52,093 nt of DNA from an uncultured Oscillospiraceae bacterium (GCA_947626345.1 CANQSF010000016.1:1-52093); one strand, 5' to 3'. Numbered from the stretch's first letter, positions 41,822 to 49,851 are shown. Notes: a model not told the origin generated them from the sequence alone. Numbers and translations: made by a program.

Positions 41822-42934
41822 ATGACCGATATTTCCCGGTTCAGAGGTTGCCTTTTGGGCGGCGCGGCGGGCGACGCGCTGGGCTATCCCGTGGAGTTCA
41901 TGGGCGAGAGCGCCATCTTTGCCCGCTACGGCCGGCAGGGCATCTGCGACTACGCGCTGACCGGCGGCGAGGCGCTGATCTCCGACGATACCCAGATGAC
42001 CCTGTTCACTGCCACGGGACTGCTGACCGGCGCCGTCCGCGGGCGCGGCCAGGTGGACATCGACTGCGTCTGGGCCAGCTACCAGGACTGGCTGCGCACC
42101 CAGTGGGGGCCGGCCATGGGCCCCGGCGAGACCCGCAATTCCTGGCTGACCGGCCTGCCGGCGCTGTGGTCCGCCCGAGCGCCCGGCAACACCTGCATCA
42201 GCGCGCTGGGCGGCAGCCCGGGGAGCATGGACGCGCCGCACAACGCCAGTCCGGGCTGCGGCGGCGTGATGCGGGTGGCGCCGGTGGGGCTCTTCCTGCC
42301 CACGCTGGCGGGCGTGACCCAGGATGAGACGGACCTGTTCGGCGCCCGGGCCGCCGCGCTGACCCACGGGAGCGACCTGGCCTATATGCCGGCGGCCATG
42401 CTGGCCCACATGGTGAGCGTGCTGGCCCACGGGGAGGGAACGGACCCCTCCACCGCGGCGGAGGACGCTCTGACCGCCGTCAAAAGGCTCTTTGCCGGCA
42501 GACCCCATATCGACCGCTTCGCGGCGCTCATGGAGCGGGCCATGGACCTGGCCGGGTCCGGGACGGAGGAGCTGCAGGCCATCCACAGCCTGGGAGAGGG
42601 CTGGCACGGCGATGAGGCGCTGGCCATCGCGGTGTACTGCGCGCTCAAATACAGCGACGACATCGAGAGGGCCCTGATCGCCGCGGTGAACCACCGGGGG
42701 GACAGCGACTCCACCGGCGCCATCACCGGCAACATCCTGGGGGCGTACCTGGGACTGGACGCCATTCCCGAAAAGTTCATCCGGCAGCTGGAGCTGAAGG
42801 ATGTGATCCTGGAGGTGGCGGACGATCTGTTCCGGGGCGCGGACATGGTCTCCGGGGCCTGCGCGGACGATACGTGGCTGGCAAAATACGCCGATATGAC
42901 CTATGGCCGCGAGTTTATGCGGCAGGATGGGTGA
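41822..42934 (+). CDS. ADP-ribosylglycohydrolase (DraG/ARH family)
   Basis: A 370-residue protein. GGAAGDALGYPVEF, ISDDTQMTLFT and NHRGDSDSTGAITG supply the Asp/Thr residues that bind the two magnesium ions in DraG-type enzymes; NASPGCGGVMRVAPVG is a further family motif. These enzymes remove ADP-ribose from Arg or other targets. ATG 41822 follows GAGAGGA. It is placed between queA and tgt with spacings of 13 and 12 bp, so it belongs to the queuosine operon. No ADP-ribosyltransferase partner is in the window. The substrate is unknown. Confidence 0.92.
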   Translation: MTDISRFRGCLLGGAAGDALGYPVEFMGESAIFARYGRQGICDYALTGGEALISDDTQMTLFTATGLLTGAVRGRGQVDIDCVWASYQDWLRTQWGPAMGPGETRNSWLTGLPALWSARAPGNTCISALGGSPGSMDAPHNASPGCGGVMRVAPVGLFLPTLAGVTQDETDLFGARAAALTHGSDLAYMPAAMLAHMVSVLAHGEGTDPSTAAEDALTAVKRLFAGRPHIDRFAALMERAMDLAGSGTEELQAIHSLGEGWHGDEALAIAVYCALKYSDDIERALIAAVNHRGDSDSTGAITGNILGAYLGLDAIPEKFIRQLELKDVILEVADDLFRGADMVSGACADDTWLAKYADMTYGREFMRQDG

Positions 42935-42946
42935 GCGGGAGAGAGT

Positions 42947-44080
42947 ATGTACAGACTTTTGAAACAGGACGAGGGACAGGCCCGGCGGGGCGAATTCGTG
43001 ACGGCGCACGGCACAGTGCAGACCCCGGCCTTTATGAACGTGGGCACGGCGGCGGCCATCAAGGGCGGGCTGTCCGCCAAGGATCTGGAGGACATCGGCA
43101 CCCAGGTGGAGCTGTCCAATACGTACCACCTGCACGTGCGGCCTGGGGACGAGCTGATCAAGGCCATGGGGGGACTGCATAGGTTCATGACCTGGAACGG
43201 CCCCATCCTCACGGACAGCGGCGGCTTTCAGGTGTTCTCCCTGGCGGGACTGCGGAAGGTGACCGAGGAGGGCGTGGCCTTTCAGAGCCATGTGGACGGC
43301 CGGCGGCTCTTCATCGGCCCGGAGCAGAGCATGCGCATCCAGTCCAATCTGGGCAGCGACATCGCCATGGCCTTCGACGAGTGCGTGAAGATCCCCTCGC
43401 CCCGGGAGTATTTCGAGGCGGCCAACGCCCGCACCTACCGGTGGCTGGTGCGCTGCAAGGCGGCTCTGGCAGCGTATAACGCCGAGCCCGACGCGGTCAA
43501 TCCCGGCCAGATGCTCTTCGGCATCAACCAGGGGGGCGTCTATCCCGACCTGCGGGTGGAGCACATGAAGGCCATCGCGGAGCTTGACCTGCCCGGCTAC
43601 GCCATCGGCGGGCTGGCGGTGGGGGAGACCCACCAGGAGATGTACGACATCATCGAGCTGGTGCAGGAGCACATGCCCGCGGACCGGCCCCGCTATCTCA
43701 TGGGCGTGGGCACGCCGGGCAACATCATCGAGGGCGTGTGGCGGGGGGTCGATCTGTTCGACTGCGTCATGCCCGCCCGCAACGGCCGGCACGCCCATCT
43801 GTTCACCAAGCAGGGGATCATCAACCTGAAAAACGAAAAATACGCCCGGGACGAGACCCCCATCGATCCCGCCTGCGGCTGCCCTGTGTGCCGGCGCTAC
43901 AGCCGGGCCTATCTGCGCCACCTCATCAAGGCGGAGGAGGCCCTGGGCCTGCGGCTGGCGGTGATGCACAATCTGTGGTTTTATAACAACCTTCTGGCGG
44001 AGATCCGGGCGGCCCTGGACGCGGGCACCTTTGCCGCCTACCGGGCAAAATACACGAAACTGCTTGACACCCGGATATAA
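42947..44080 (+). CDS. tgt: tRNA-guanine transglycosylase
   Basis: A 377-residue TIM-barrel enzyme exchanging guanine 34 for preQ1 in GUN-anticodon tRNAs. TDSGGFQVFSL and the nucleophile region DLFDCVMPARNGRHA are intact, and the zinc site is CGCPVCRRYSRAYLRHL with a later His. GGGAGAGAG precedes the ATG. In B. subtilis the order is queA-tgt-yrbF(yajC)-yrzE, which is reproduced here except for the inserted glycohydrolase. The yajC promoter lies inside its 3' end. Confidence 0.97.
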   Translation: MYRLLKQDEGQARRGEFVTAHGTVQTPAFMNVGTAAAIKGGLSAKDLEDIGTQVELSNTYHLHVRPGDELIKAMGGLHRFMTWNGPILTDSGGFQVFSLAGLRKVTEEGVAFQSHVDGRRLFIGPEQSMRIQSNLGSDIAMAFDECVKIPSPREYFEAANARTYRWLVRCKAALAAYNAEPDAVNPGQMLFGINQGGVYPDLRVEHMKAIAELDLPGYAIGGLAVGETHQEMYDIIELVQEHMPADRPRYLMGVGTPGNIIEGVWRGVDLFDCVMPARNGRHAHLFTKQGIINLKNEKYARDETPIDPACGCPVCRRYSRAYLRHLIKAEEALGLRLAVMHNLWFYNNLLAEIRAALDAGTFAAYRAKYTKLLDTRI

Positions 44081-44092
44081 AGATTTTATAAT
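44064..44092 (+). promoter_or_regulatory. Consensus promoter of yajC
   Basis: TTGACA (44064-44069), 17 bp, TATAAT (44087-44092): a perfect vegetative promoter. The -35 lies within the last codons of tgt. Confidence 0.9.
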
Positions 44093-44119
44093 GAAGCTAA
44101 CATATTTGGAGGTAGTCAA

Positions 44120-44518
44120 ATGAAATTTTCCCGCCTTTTCAAGGTCTTTTCGCTGGCGCTGATCGTGGCGCTGGCCGCGTTGATGGTCTCCGGCTGCGCT
44201 CCCGCCGCCACTGGCAGCGGCACCGAGACTTCTGCCGCGGGCGGCGGCATCAGCATGATCGTCATGATGGTCGCCATGATCGCCATATTCTATTTCATGC
44301 TGATCCGGCCTGAAAACAAGAAGAAAAAGCAGGCCCAGCAGATGCGCGACAGCCTGTCGGTGGGCGACACCATCACCACCATCGGCGGCATCATGGGCAA
44401 GATCGTGAGCGTGAAGGAGAACTCCATCGTCATCGAGACCAGCGAAGACCGGGTCCGGCTGCACCTGACCAAGTGGGCCGTGTCCAGCGTGGGCAAGCAG
44501 ACCGAAGAGCCCAAGTGA
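44120..44518 (+). CDS. yajC: Preprotein translocase subunit YajC with lipoprotein-like N-terminus
   Basis: A 132-residue protein. The core, one membrane helix followed by FYFMLIRPENKKKKQAQQM and GDTITTIGGIMGKIV, is classical YajC, the accessory subunit of SecDF-YajC. Unlike ordinary YajC (about 85-110 residues) it begins with a ~28-residue signal-like segment ending in a lipobox, VSGC. It might therefore be lipid-modified or have two membrane anchors. GGAGG precedes the ATG. It sits between tgt and a yrzE-like gene as in Bacillus; secDF is not in the window. Confidence 0.92.
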   Translation: MKFSRLFKVFSLALIVALAALMVSGCAPAATGSGTETSAAGGGISMIVMMVAMIAIFYFMLIRPENKKKKQAQQMRDSLSVGDTITTIGGIMGKIVSVKENSIVIETSEDRVRLHLTKWAVSSVGKQTEEPK

Positions 44519-44540
44519 TCTGATAGGCGCGTCATATTCC

Positions 44541-44585
44541 CGTCCCCCTGTGAATAGGCTTGAACAGCCTATTGACGGGGGGATG
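44541..44585 (+). promoter_or_regulatory. Hairpin containing the ribosome site of the yrzE-like gene
   Basis: CGTCCCCC (44541-44548) pairs with GGGGGATG (44578-44585, one G-U pair), and inside it AATAGGC (44553-44559) with GCCTATT (44567-44573). The outer 3' arm, GGGGGGA, is the Shine-Dalgarno sequence for ATG 44591. TCATATTC (44532-44539) resembles a SigE -35, but the matching -10 is poor. Confidence 0.6.
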
Positions 44586-44590
44586 TTTCT

Positions 44591-44992
44591 ATGTCGTTTT
44601 TGAAGAAAAAGTCCTTTGCCCTGTGCGCGGGGATCGGCGTTGGCTGCGCCCTGGCGCTGACGGCGCTCCTGGCGCTGCCCTTCGCGCTGGCCATCCGCGC
44701 CGAGGCGCTGCCCCAGGGCCTGGGGTGGATCTTCGCGTCGGTGTGCGCGGCGGCGGGAACGCTGATCCCCACCGCTGTCATCGGCCGCGCCCGCGGCAGG
44801 CAGACCATGGCCGTCGGGGGAGCGCTGGGCGGAGGTTATGTGATCCTGGCGGCGCTGGGCTGCGCCATGGGAGGGGACAAGTGCGCCTTCGGGCCCTGGC
44901 TGGGAGTGCTCACCGCCGCAGTGGCGGCGGGCGCTCTGCTGGGAGCGCTGCTGGCCGTTCGTCAAAATACCCACAGAAGACGCAGGCATTAG
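44591..44992 (+). CDS. TIGR04086-family (YrzE-like) small membrane protein
   Basis: A 133-residue protein with four hydrophobic helices (ALCAGIGVGCALALTALLAL, IFASVCAAAGTLIPTAVIG, GGALGGGYVILAALGCAMGG, VLTAAVAAGALLGALLAV) and a basic C-terminus. Topology, size and position next to yajC match the B. subtilis YrzE family, which is found mainly in spore-formers and has no established function. Its ribosome site is within a hairpin. Confidence 0.75.
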   Translation: MSFLKKKSFALCAGIGVGCALALTALLALPFALAIRAEALPQGLGWIFASVCAAAGTLIPTAVIGRARGRQTMAVGGALGGGYVILAALGCAMGGDKCAFGPWLGVLTAAVAAGALLGALLAVRQNTHRRRRH

Positions 44993-45282
44993 GCAAGTTT
45001 AATAACGAACTGTATACTGTATGTGGGTACACATAAAAGGTAACAGATACACAAAATATCGTTATAAAATGTAACTATTGATACTATCAATGGGGAAGTA
45101 TCGGCAAATATCGGGGAAATTAAATTACAAATTGTAACTTAATTAAGAAGTTGGTTGACATAAACGCCGTTAAAAGTAACAAAAATGACATTTTTTGAAA
45201 AAACGGCTTGATTACTATTTGAATTTGTTGTATAGTGAGCATACGATAATTATGTCAAATGACATACGGGAGTGTGGTCACG
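44993..45282 (+). promoter_or_regulatory. AT-rich island and promoter of the Xer recombinase gene
   Basis: This 290-bp gap contrasts sharply with its GC-rich surroundings. It holds TTGATT (45208-45213), 17 bp, TATAGT (45231-45236), a plausible promoter. A dyad TATGTCA-AA-TGACATA (45251-45266) lies just before the ribosome site. GTAAC or TGTAA motifs recur at about 45040, 45080, 45134 and 45176, including the palindrome TTACAAATTGTAA (45125-45137). No gene or RNA structure is recognised. Confidence 0.65.
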
Positions 45283-46173
45283 ATGACAAATCAAGAGTGC
45301 ATCGCCAAATATGAGCGGTATTTGACCGACGAGAAGAAGGCCTCCAAGAACACCCTCAGCTCCTATCTGCGGGACATCCGCCAGTTCGGGGAGTACGTGT
45401 ACGACCTGAACGGGAGCGATTATGTCACCGCCGGCGAGGAGGAGCTTGGGGACTACATCGACCACCTCCGGGAGGAGGGCAAGTCGGTGGCCACGGTTTC
45501 CCGTAATATCGCGTCGCTGAAGAACTTTTATGTGTGGATGAAGCTGCACGGCTATGTGGAGCAGAACCCCACCGGAAAGCTGGTGCCGGACAAGGCCACC
45601 CACAAGCTGCCGGAGATCCTCACCGCCCAGGAGGTGGAGCTGCTGCTCAGCCAGCCGGAGTGCACCGACCGCAAGGGCTATCGGGACCGGGCCATGCTGG
45701 AGCTTTTGTACGCCACGGGCATCCGGGTCAGCGAGCTGATCGGCCTGGACGTGTCGGACGTGAACCTGTCCGCCGGCATCATCAGCTGCCGGGGCCGGGA
45801 CAAGGTGCGCGCCATCCCCCTGTATCCCAAGGCCATCAAGGCGTTGAAAGACTACATGGACTTCATCCGCCCGGAGATGATCGCCAGCCCCACCGAGCGG
45901 GCATTGTTCGTCAACGTCAGCGGCGAGCGCATGAGCCGCCAGGGCTTCTGGAAGATCGTCAAGAGCTACCAGCAGAAGGCGGGCATCGAAAAGGATATCA
46001 CGCCCCATACCCTGCGGCACAGCTTCGCCACCCATCTGCTGGAAAACGGCGCGGACCTGCATTCCATCCAGGAGATGCTGGGCCACGCGGACATCAGCTC
46101 CACCCAGATCTATTCCCAGCTGGTGAAGAAAAAGCTCAAGGATGTGTACAACAAGGCCCATCCCAGAGCGTGA
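45283..46173 (+). CDS. Site-specific tyrosine recombinase, XerC/XerD family
   Basis: A 296-residue recombinase with the usual SAM-like N-terminal domain (about 1-95) and catalytic domain. Catalytic residues: Arg in ATGIRVSEL, Lys in GRDKVRAIPL, HTLRHSFATHLL, His in LGHADISSTQIYSQL and the Tyr nucleophile in that last motif. Length and lack of adjacent phage genes favour the housekeeping XerD role in chromosome dimer resolution over an integrase. GGGAG lies 10 bp before the ATG. It stands alone between an AT-rich island and two terminators. Confidence 0.9.
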   Translation: MTNQECIAKYERYLTDEKKASKNTLSSYLRDIRQFGEYVYDLNGSDYVTAGEEELGDYIDHLREEGKSVATVSRNIASLKNFYVWMKLHGYVEQNPTGKLVPDKATHKLPEILTAQEVELLLSQPECTDRKGYRDRAMLELLYATGIRVSELIGLDVSDVNLSAGIISCRGRDKVRAIPLYPKAIKALKDYMDFIRPEMIASPTERALFVNVSGERMSRQGFWKIVKSYQQKAGIEKDITPHTLRHSFATHLLENGADLHSIQEMLGHADISSTQIYSQLVKKKLKDVYNKAHPRA

Positions 46174-46185
46174 AGAGCATATGAG

Positions 46186-46251
46186 GCCGCCCCGGCAGAC
46201 GCCGGGGCGGCTCGGCTATGGAAAGGGCCCGGTCCTGTTCGGACCGGGCCC
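46186..46251. terminator. Two tandem GC-rich hairpins between convergent genes
   Basis: GCCGCCCCGGC (46186-46196) pairs with GCCGGGGCGGC (46201-46211), and GGGCCCGGTCC (46225-46235) with GGACCGGGCCC (46241-46251), both perfect 11-bp stems. They lie between the convergent recombinase and exonuclease genes. There are no T-runs. Confidence 0.7.
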
Positions 46252-46262
46252 TGCATATCGCG

Positions 46263-47225
46263 TCAGGTCGTGCTCTTGCCCCGGCGGCGCCGGCGGCGGG
46301 GATGTGACCGGTGGGCGTGGAAGGCCGCCACCATCTCCTCGTCCGCCTGGTAGAGCAGCCGGTTGGCGTACCAGGAGCCGTCCTCACCGTGGCGGAGGCG
46401 GATACGGCAGAGATAGGCGCCGTGCTCCGGGCACTGGGCCAGGGACATGTACCGCTGATCCCCCTGGCTGATCCAGCGGGTGCGCTCCAGGACCATGCCG
46501 CATACGGGGCAGACGGCCTGGGACTCTCCCGCCGCTTCCCACAGCGCCTCGCGGGTGGGATAGGCGGCGGATACGCTGTGCTCCAGGGGCTTGGGCCCGC
46601 TGCCGCCGCCGTCGCCTCCCTGGGGCTTGCGGGAGAGCTGGTGGACCAGCTGGTCATAGTTGGCCAGCCCGCGGGTCAGATCCAGCCGGGAGCACACCAG
46701 CGCGGTGTTATAGGCGTCGCCCAGCGCGTCGTGGGCCACCCGGGTCTGCTCGATGCCGAAGTGCTCCATGGCGGTCTCCAGAGATTTCTGGTTCCGGTCC
46801 TCGTCCTCGGTGAGCATGTTGTACACCAGCTGCAGATTGATCCACTGGCCCATCCAGTCGATGTCCAGATCGTGGATGATGCAGTTCTGCTCCATGATGC
46901 CGCTGTCGTCATAGCCCCAGGTCATGAAGGTGCAGTCTGGGCCGCACCAGGCCAGGAACTGTTCCAGCGCCTTGGGAAAGGGAAGGCCGTGGGCCAGGCG
47001 GTCGTTGTCGAAGCCGGTGAGCTTTTTCACTTTGTAATGCATTTTTCTGAACCAGACCGGGCTCACGTCGCACTGGAATTCCTCGCCGGGTGTGCAGTCG
47101 TCGTTCAGCTTCACAGCGCCGATCTGGATGATCTCCCCCCGCAGATGGATGGGGAGGTGGTTGAATACGGAGGATTTTGCGCTCATGGCCTGGTTCCACT
47201 CCAGGTCGATGACGATATAAGGCAT
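46263..47225 (-). CDS. DEDDh 3'-5' exonuclease with zinc-binding region and Arg-rich tail
   Basis: A 320-residue protein. The exonuclease domain (about 1-185) has all DEDDh residues: YIVIDLEWNQ (Asp, Glu), MTWGYDDSGIM (Asp) and RVAHDALGDAYNTA (His, Asp). It resembles KapD/Snp-type exonucleases. Residues ~235-290 contain Cys pairs (AVCPVCGM, QCPEHGAYLCR) suggesting a zinc site, and the C-terminus HRSHPRRRRRRGKSTT should bind nucleic acid. RNA or short DNA ends are plausible substrates. It is divergent from ddl. Confidence 0.86.
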   Translation of the reverse strand: MPYIVIDLEWNQAMSAKSSVFNHLPIHLRGEIIQIGAVKLNDDCTPGEEFQCDVSPVWFRKMHYKVKKLTGFDNDRLAHGLPFPKALEQFLAWCGPDCTFMTWGYDDSGIMEQNCIIHDLDIDWMGQWINLQLVYNMLTEDEDRNQKSLETAMEHFGIEQTRVAHDALGDAYNTALVCSRLDLTRGLANYDQLVHQLSRKPQGGDGGGSGPKPLEHSVSAAYPTREALWEAAGESQAVCPVCGMVLERTRWISQGDQRYMSLAQCPEHGAYLCRIRLRHGEDGSWYANRLLYQADEEMVAAFHAHRSHPRRRRRRGKSTT

Positions 47226-47259
47226 GATCTCTGGTCCTTCCTCAGTTTACGCTGGCTGT

Positions 47260-47288
47260 ATTTTAACATAATTTTGAAAAAATGACAA
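47260..47288 (-). promoter_or_regulatory. Promoter of the exonuclease gene
   Basis: On the minus strand: TTGTCA (47288-47283), 17 bp, TAAAAT (47265-47260). Confidence 0.7.
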
Positions 47289-47293
47289 TATAA

Positions 47294-47322
47294 TTGCGAG
47301 GACCCGCCGAATATGATAAAAT
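47294..47322 (+). promoter_or_regulatory. Promoter of ddl-murF
   Basis: TTGCGA (47294-47299), 17 bp, TAAAAT (47317-47322), 36 bp before the ddl start; back to back with the exonuclease promoter. Confidence 0.6.
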
Positions 47323-47357
47323 ACGGGTCAAGCTTACACAGCAGAGGAGGCGGTTGC

Positions 47358-48383
47358 ATGAAGATCGCGGTGATATGCGGGGGTCTTTCCAACGAGCGGG
47401 ACGTGTCCCTGTCCAGCGGCACCGGCATCGCCCGCGCCCTGCGGGGCGAGGGCCATCGCGTGGTGCTGGTGGACCTGTTTTTGGGCTTGGAGCGGGCGCC
47501 GGAGGATCTGGACGCGCTCTTTACGGTCCATGACGCGGAGGCGGACGCGGCCGTGGCGGACACGGCGCCGGACCTGGCGGCGGTGCGGGCCATGCGCCCG
47601 GACCAGGGGCCGGTGGGGCCCCATGTGCTGGATATCTGCCTGGCGGCGGACATCGTTTTTCTGGCCCTGCACGGGGAGGAGGGCGAGAACGGCAAGCTCC
47701 AGGCGTGGTTCGATATCAACGGCGTGAAATATACCGGCAGCGGCTATCTGGGCAGCGCTCTGGCCATGAACAAGGCCATCGCCAAGACCATCCTGCGGGA
47801 GGCGGGCGTCCCTCTGGCGGAGGGGATCGTCCTGCGTCAGGGGGAGAAGAAGCCTGCCCCCGGCTATCCCTGCGTGGTGAAGCCCTGCTCCGGCGGCAGC
47901 AGCGTGGGCACCACCATCGTGCATGCGCCGGAGGGATACGACGCGGCGCTGGCGCTGGCCTTCCGGTACGAGGACTGCGTGCTGGTGGAGAGGTTCATCG
48001 CCGGCCGGGAGCTGACGGTGGGCGTCATCGACGGCAAGGCCATGCCGGTGACGGAGATCATCCCCAAGACGGGGTTTTACGACTACAAAAACAAGTACCA
48101 GCCCGGCCTGACCGTGGAGCCCTGTCCGGCGGACATCCCGCCGGAGGAGACCGCGGCCATCCAGGCCCTGGCGGAGCGGGTCTATGAGGCGCTGCACCTG
48201 CAGGCATACTGCCGGGTGGATTTCATCCGCGGCGAGGACGGCGTGTTCTACTGCCTGGAGGCCAACACCCTGCCGGGCATGACCCCCACCAGCCTTGTCC
48301 CCCGGATGGGGAAGGCCATGGGCATGACCTACGGCCAGCTGTGCGATGCGCTCATCGACGCGTCCCTGAAAAAGTACCGGTGA
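47358..48383 (+). CDS. ddl: D-alanine--D-alanine ligase
   Basis: A 341-residue ATP-grasp enzyme joining two D-Ala for peptidoglycan. CGGLSNERDVSLSSG (first D-Ala region), LALHGEEGENGKLQAW, KPCSGGSSVGTT (ATP-grasp loop) and LEANTLPGMTPTSLVP are intact. The active-site loop position reads FYDYKNKY, with Tyr-Lys as in D-Ala:D-Ala ligases, so there is no sign of D-lactate or D-serine specificity. GAGGAGG precedes the ATG at 47358. murF begins 11 bp after the stop. Confidence 0.95.
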   Translation: MKIAVICGGLSNERDVSLSSGTGIARALRGEGHRVVLVDLFLGLERAPEDLDALFTVHDAEADAAVADTAPDLAAVRAMRPDQGPVGPHVLDICLAADIVFLALHGEEGENGKLQAWFDINGVKYTGSGYLGSALAMNKAIAKTILREAGVPLAEGIVLRQGEKKPAPGYPCVVKPCSGGSSVGTTIVHAPEGYDAALALAFRYEDCVLVERFIAGRELTVGVIDGKAMPVTEIIPKTGFYDYKNKYQPGLTVEPCPADIPPEETAAIQALAERVYEALHLQAYCRVDFIRGEDGVFYCLEANTLPGMTPTSLVPRMGKAMGMTYGQLCDALIDASLKKYR

Positions 48384-48394
48384 GGGAGGCGGCC

Positions 48395-49741
48395 ATGAGA
48401 GAGCTGAACTGCGAGACGATCCTCGCCGTCACCGGCGGCACGGCTACGGGACCGCTGCTGGCGGGAGAGATCACATCCATCACCACAGACAGCCGGACCG
48501 TCGCGCCCGGCTGTCTGTTCGCGGCTATCCCCGGCGTGCGGGTGGACGGCCACGACTTCATTGGCCAGGCGGCAGCCGGTGGCGCGGCCTGCGTGCTGTG
48601 CAGCCGGCCCGCCGACGCGCCTGTGCCGCAGATCCTGGTGCCGGACGTGCCCGCGGCGCTGCGGGCCGTGGCGGCCTGGTACCGGGGCCGGTTCGCCATC
48701 CCCTTCGTCGGGGTGACCGGCTCCGTGGGCAAGACCACCGCCAAGGAGATGATCGCGTCGGTGCTGTCCGCCCGGTACGCCACGCTGAAAACGGAGAAGA
48801 ACTTCAACAATGAGCTGGGCGTGCCCCTGACCCTGTTCCGCCTGCGGGAGGAGCATCAGGCCGCCGTGGTGGAGATGGGCATCTCCGGCTTCGGCGAGAT
48901 GACGCGCCTGACGGAGATGGTCCGGCCGGACATCGGCGTATATACCCTCATCGGCGACGCCCACCTGGAGTTTCTGGGCGACCGGGCCGGCGTGCTGCGG
49001 GCCAAGGGGGAGATGGTGCAGGGCATGCCGGAGGACGGCGTCATCATCGCCAACGGCGACGACGCGTTGCTGCGCGGGCACGACTTCGGCCGCCGCACCG
49101 TGCTGTTCGGACTGGGGGAGCACTGCGCCGTGCGGGCGGTGGACGTGGCCGCCGACGGGGTGGACGGGATGGCGTGCGTCATCGTCTCCGACGCCCGGCG
49201 CATCCCGGTGCGCATCCCCGCCTTCGGCGAGCATATGGTCTATGCGGCGCTGATGGGCGCGGCGGTGGGCCTTCAGCTGGGCCTCACCGACGAGGAGATC
49301 GCCCGGGGCGTGGCGGCCTATGAGACCGTGGGCAGCCGGGGCCGGGTGATAAAGACCGATGGGCTCACCATCGTGGACGACTGCTACAACGCCAATCCCA
49401 CCAGCGTGGCGAGCGCGCTGGAGAGCCTGGCGCATCTGCCGGGACGGCGGGTGGCCATCCTGGGCGACATGCGGGAACTGGGGGCGCACAGCGCCGAGCT
49501 GCACCGCCGGACCGGGGCGCTGGCGGCGGAAAAGTGCGCTCTGGTGATCGCCTGCGGCGCCGAGGCCCGGGCGCTGGCCGAGGGCGCGGGCGGGGACGCC
49601 GTCTGGTTCGCGGACGTGGGGCAGCTGACGGCGTCGCTCCCGGCACTTTTGCGCCGGGGCGATACGGTCCTTGTCAAGGCCAGCCGGGCCATGGGCTTTG
49701 AACAGGTCACGCAGGCCCTGCAGACGATGGTCCTTTCATAA
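48395..49741 (+). CDS. murF: UDP-N-acetylmuramoyl-tripeptide--D-alanyl-D-alanine ligase
   Basis: A 448-residue Mur ligase adding D-Ala-D-Ala, the product of the gene before it, to the muramyl tripeptide. ITTDSRTVAPG is the MurF N-terminal signature, GVTGSVGKTTAKEM the ATP loop, KNFNNELGVPLT the second motif, and DDCYNANPTSVASAL marks the C-terminal domain. GGGAGG precedes the ATG at 48395. The ddl-murF order is common in Firmicutes; mraY and the rest of the dcw cluster are absent here. Confidence 0.96.
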   Translation: MRELNCETILAVTGGTATGPLLAGEITSITTDSRTVAPGCLFAAIPGVRVDGHDFIGQAAAGGAACVLCSRPADAPVPQILVPDVPAALRAVAAWYRGRFAIPFVGVTGSVGKTTAKEMIASVLSARYATLKTEKNFNNELGVPLTLFRLREEHQAAVVEMGISGFGEMTRLTEMVRPDIGVYTLIGDAHLEFLGDRAGVLRAKGEMVQGMPEDGVIIANGDDALLRGHDFGRRTVLFGLGEHCAVRAVDVAADGVDGMACVIVSDARRIPVRIPAFGEHMVYAALMGAAVGLQLGLTDEEIARGVAAYETVGSRGRVIKTDGLTIVDDCYNANPTSVASALESLAHLPGRRVAILGDMRELGAHSAELHRRTGALAAEKCALVIACGAEARALAEGAGGDAVWFADVGQLTASLPALLRRGDTVLVKASRAMGFEQVTQALQTMVLS

Positions 49742-49768
49742 AAATTGTGCGAAAAGCCCGCAGCATAC

Positions 49769-49797
49769 TTCACAAACGGTACAGAATTTGTTATAAT
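49769..49797 (+). promoter_or_regulatory. nfnAB promoter
   Basis: TTCACA (49769-49774), 17 bp, TATAAT (49792-49797), 55 bp before the nfnA start. Confidence 0.75.
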
Positions 49798-49851
49798 CAA
49801 TAAAAAGCCTGCTTTTAAACGATCTACAAATGAGGGGGGTCAGGATCAGAT

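Noticed and set aside
37633..41823. A single minus-strand open frame of nearly 1400 codons covering asd and the region opposite the SLH-SpoIID and queA genes
   Set aside because: Only the last 360 residues (asd) look like a protein; the rest is composition-driven antisense frame opposite well-supported genes, and asd has its own ribosome site and promoter.
41798..44989. Minus-strand open frame of over 1000 codons opposite the glycohydrolase, tgt and yajC genes
   Set aside because: Low-complexity His/Gly/Arg-rich text typical of antisense frames in GC-rich DNA; the plus strand carries complete conserved genes.
45000..45280. Replication origin in the AT-rich island
   Set aside because: No DnaA-box cluster and no dnaA or dnaN nearby; a promoter region explains it.
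45283..46173. Integrase of a genomic island
   Set aside because: XerD-like length and motifs, with no adjacent attachment repeats, tRNA or phage genes.
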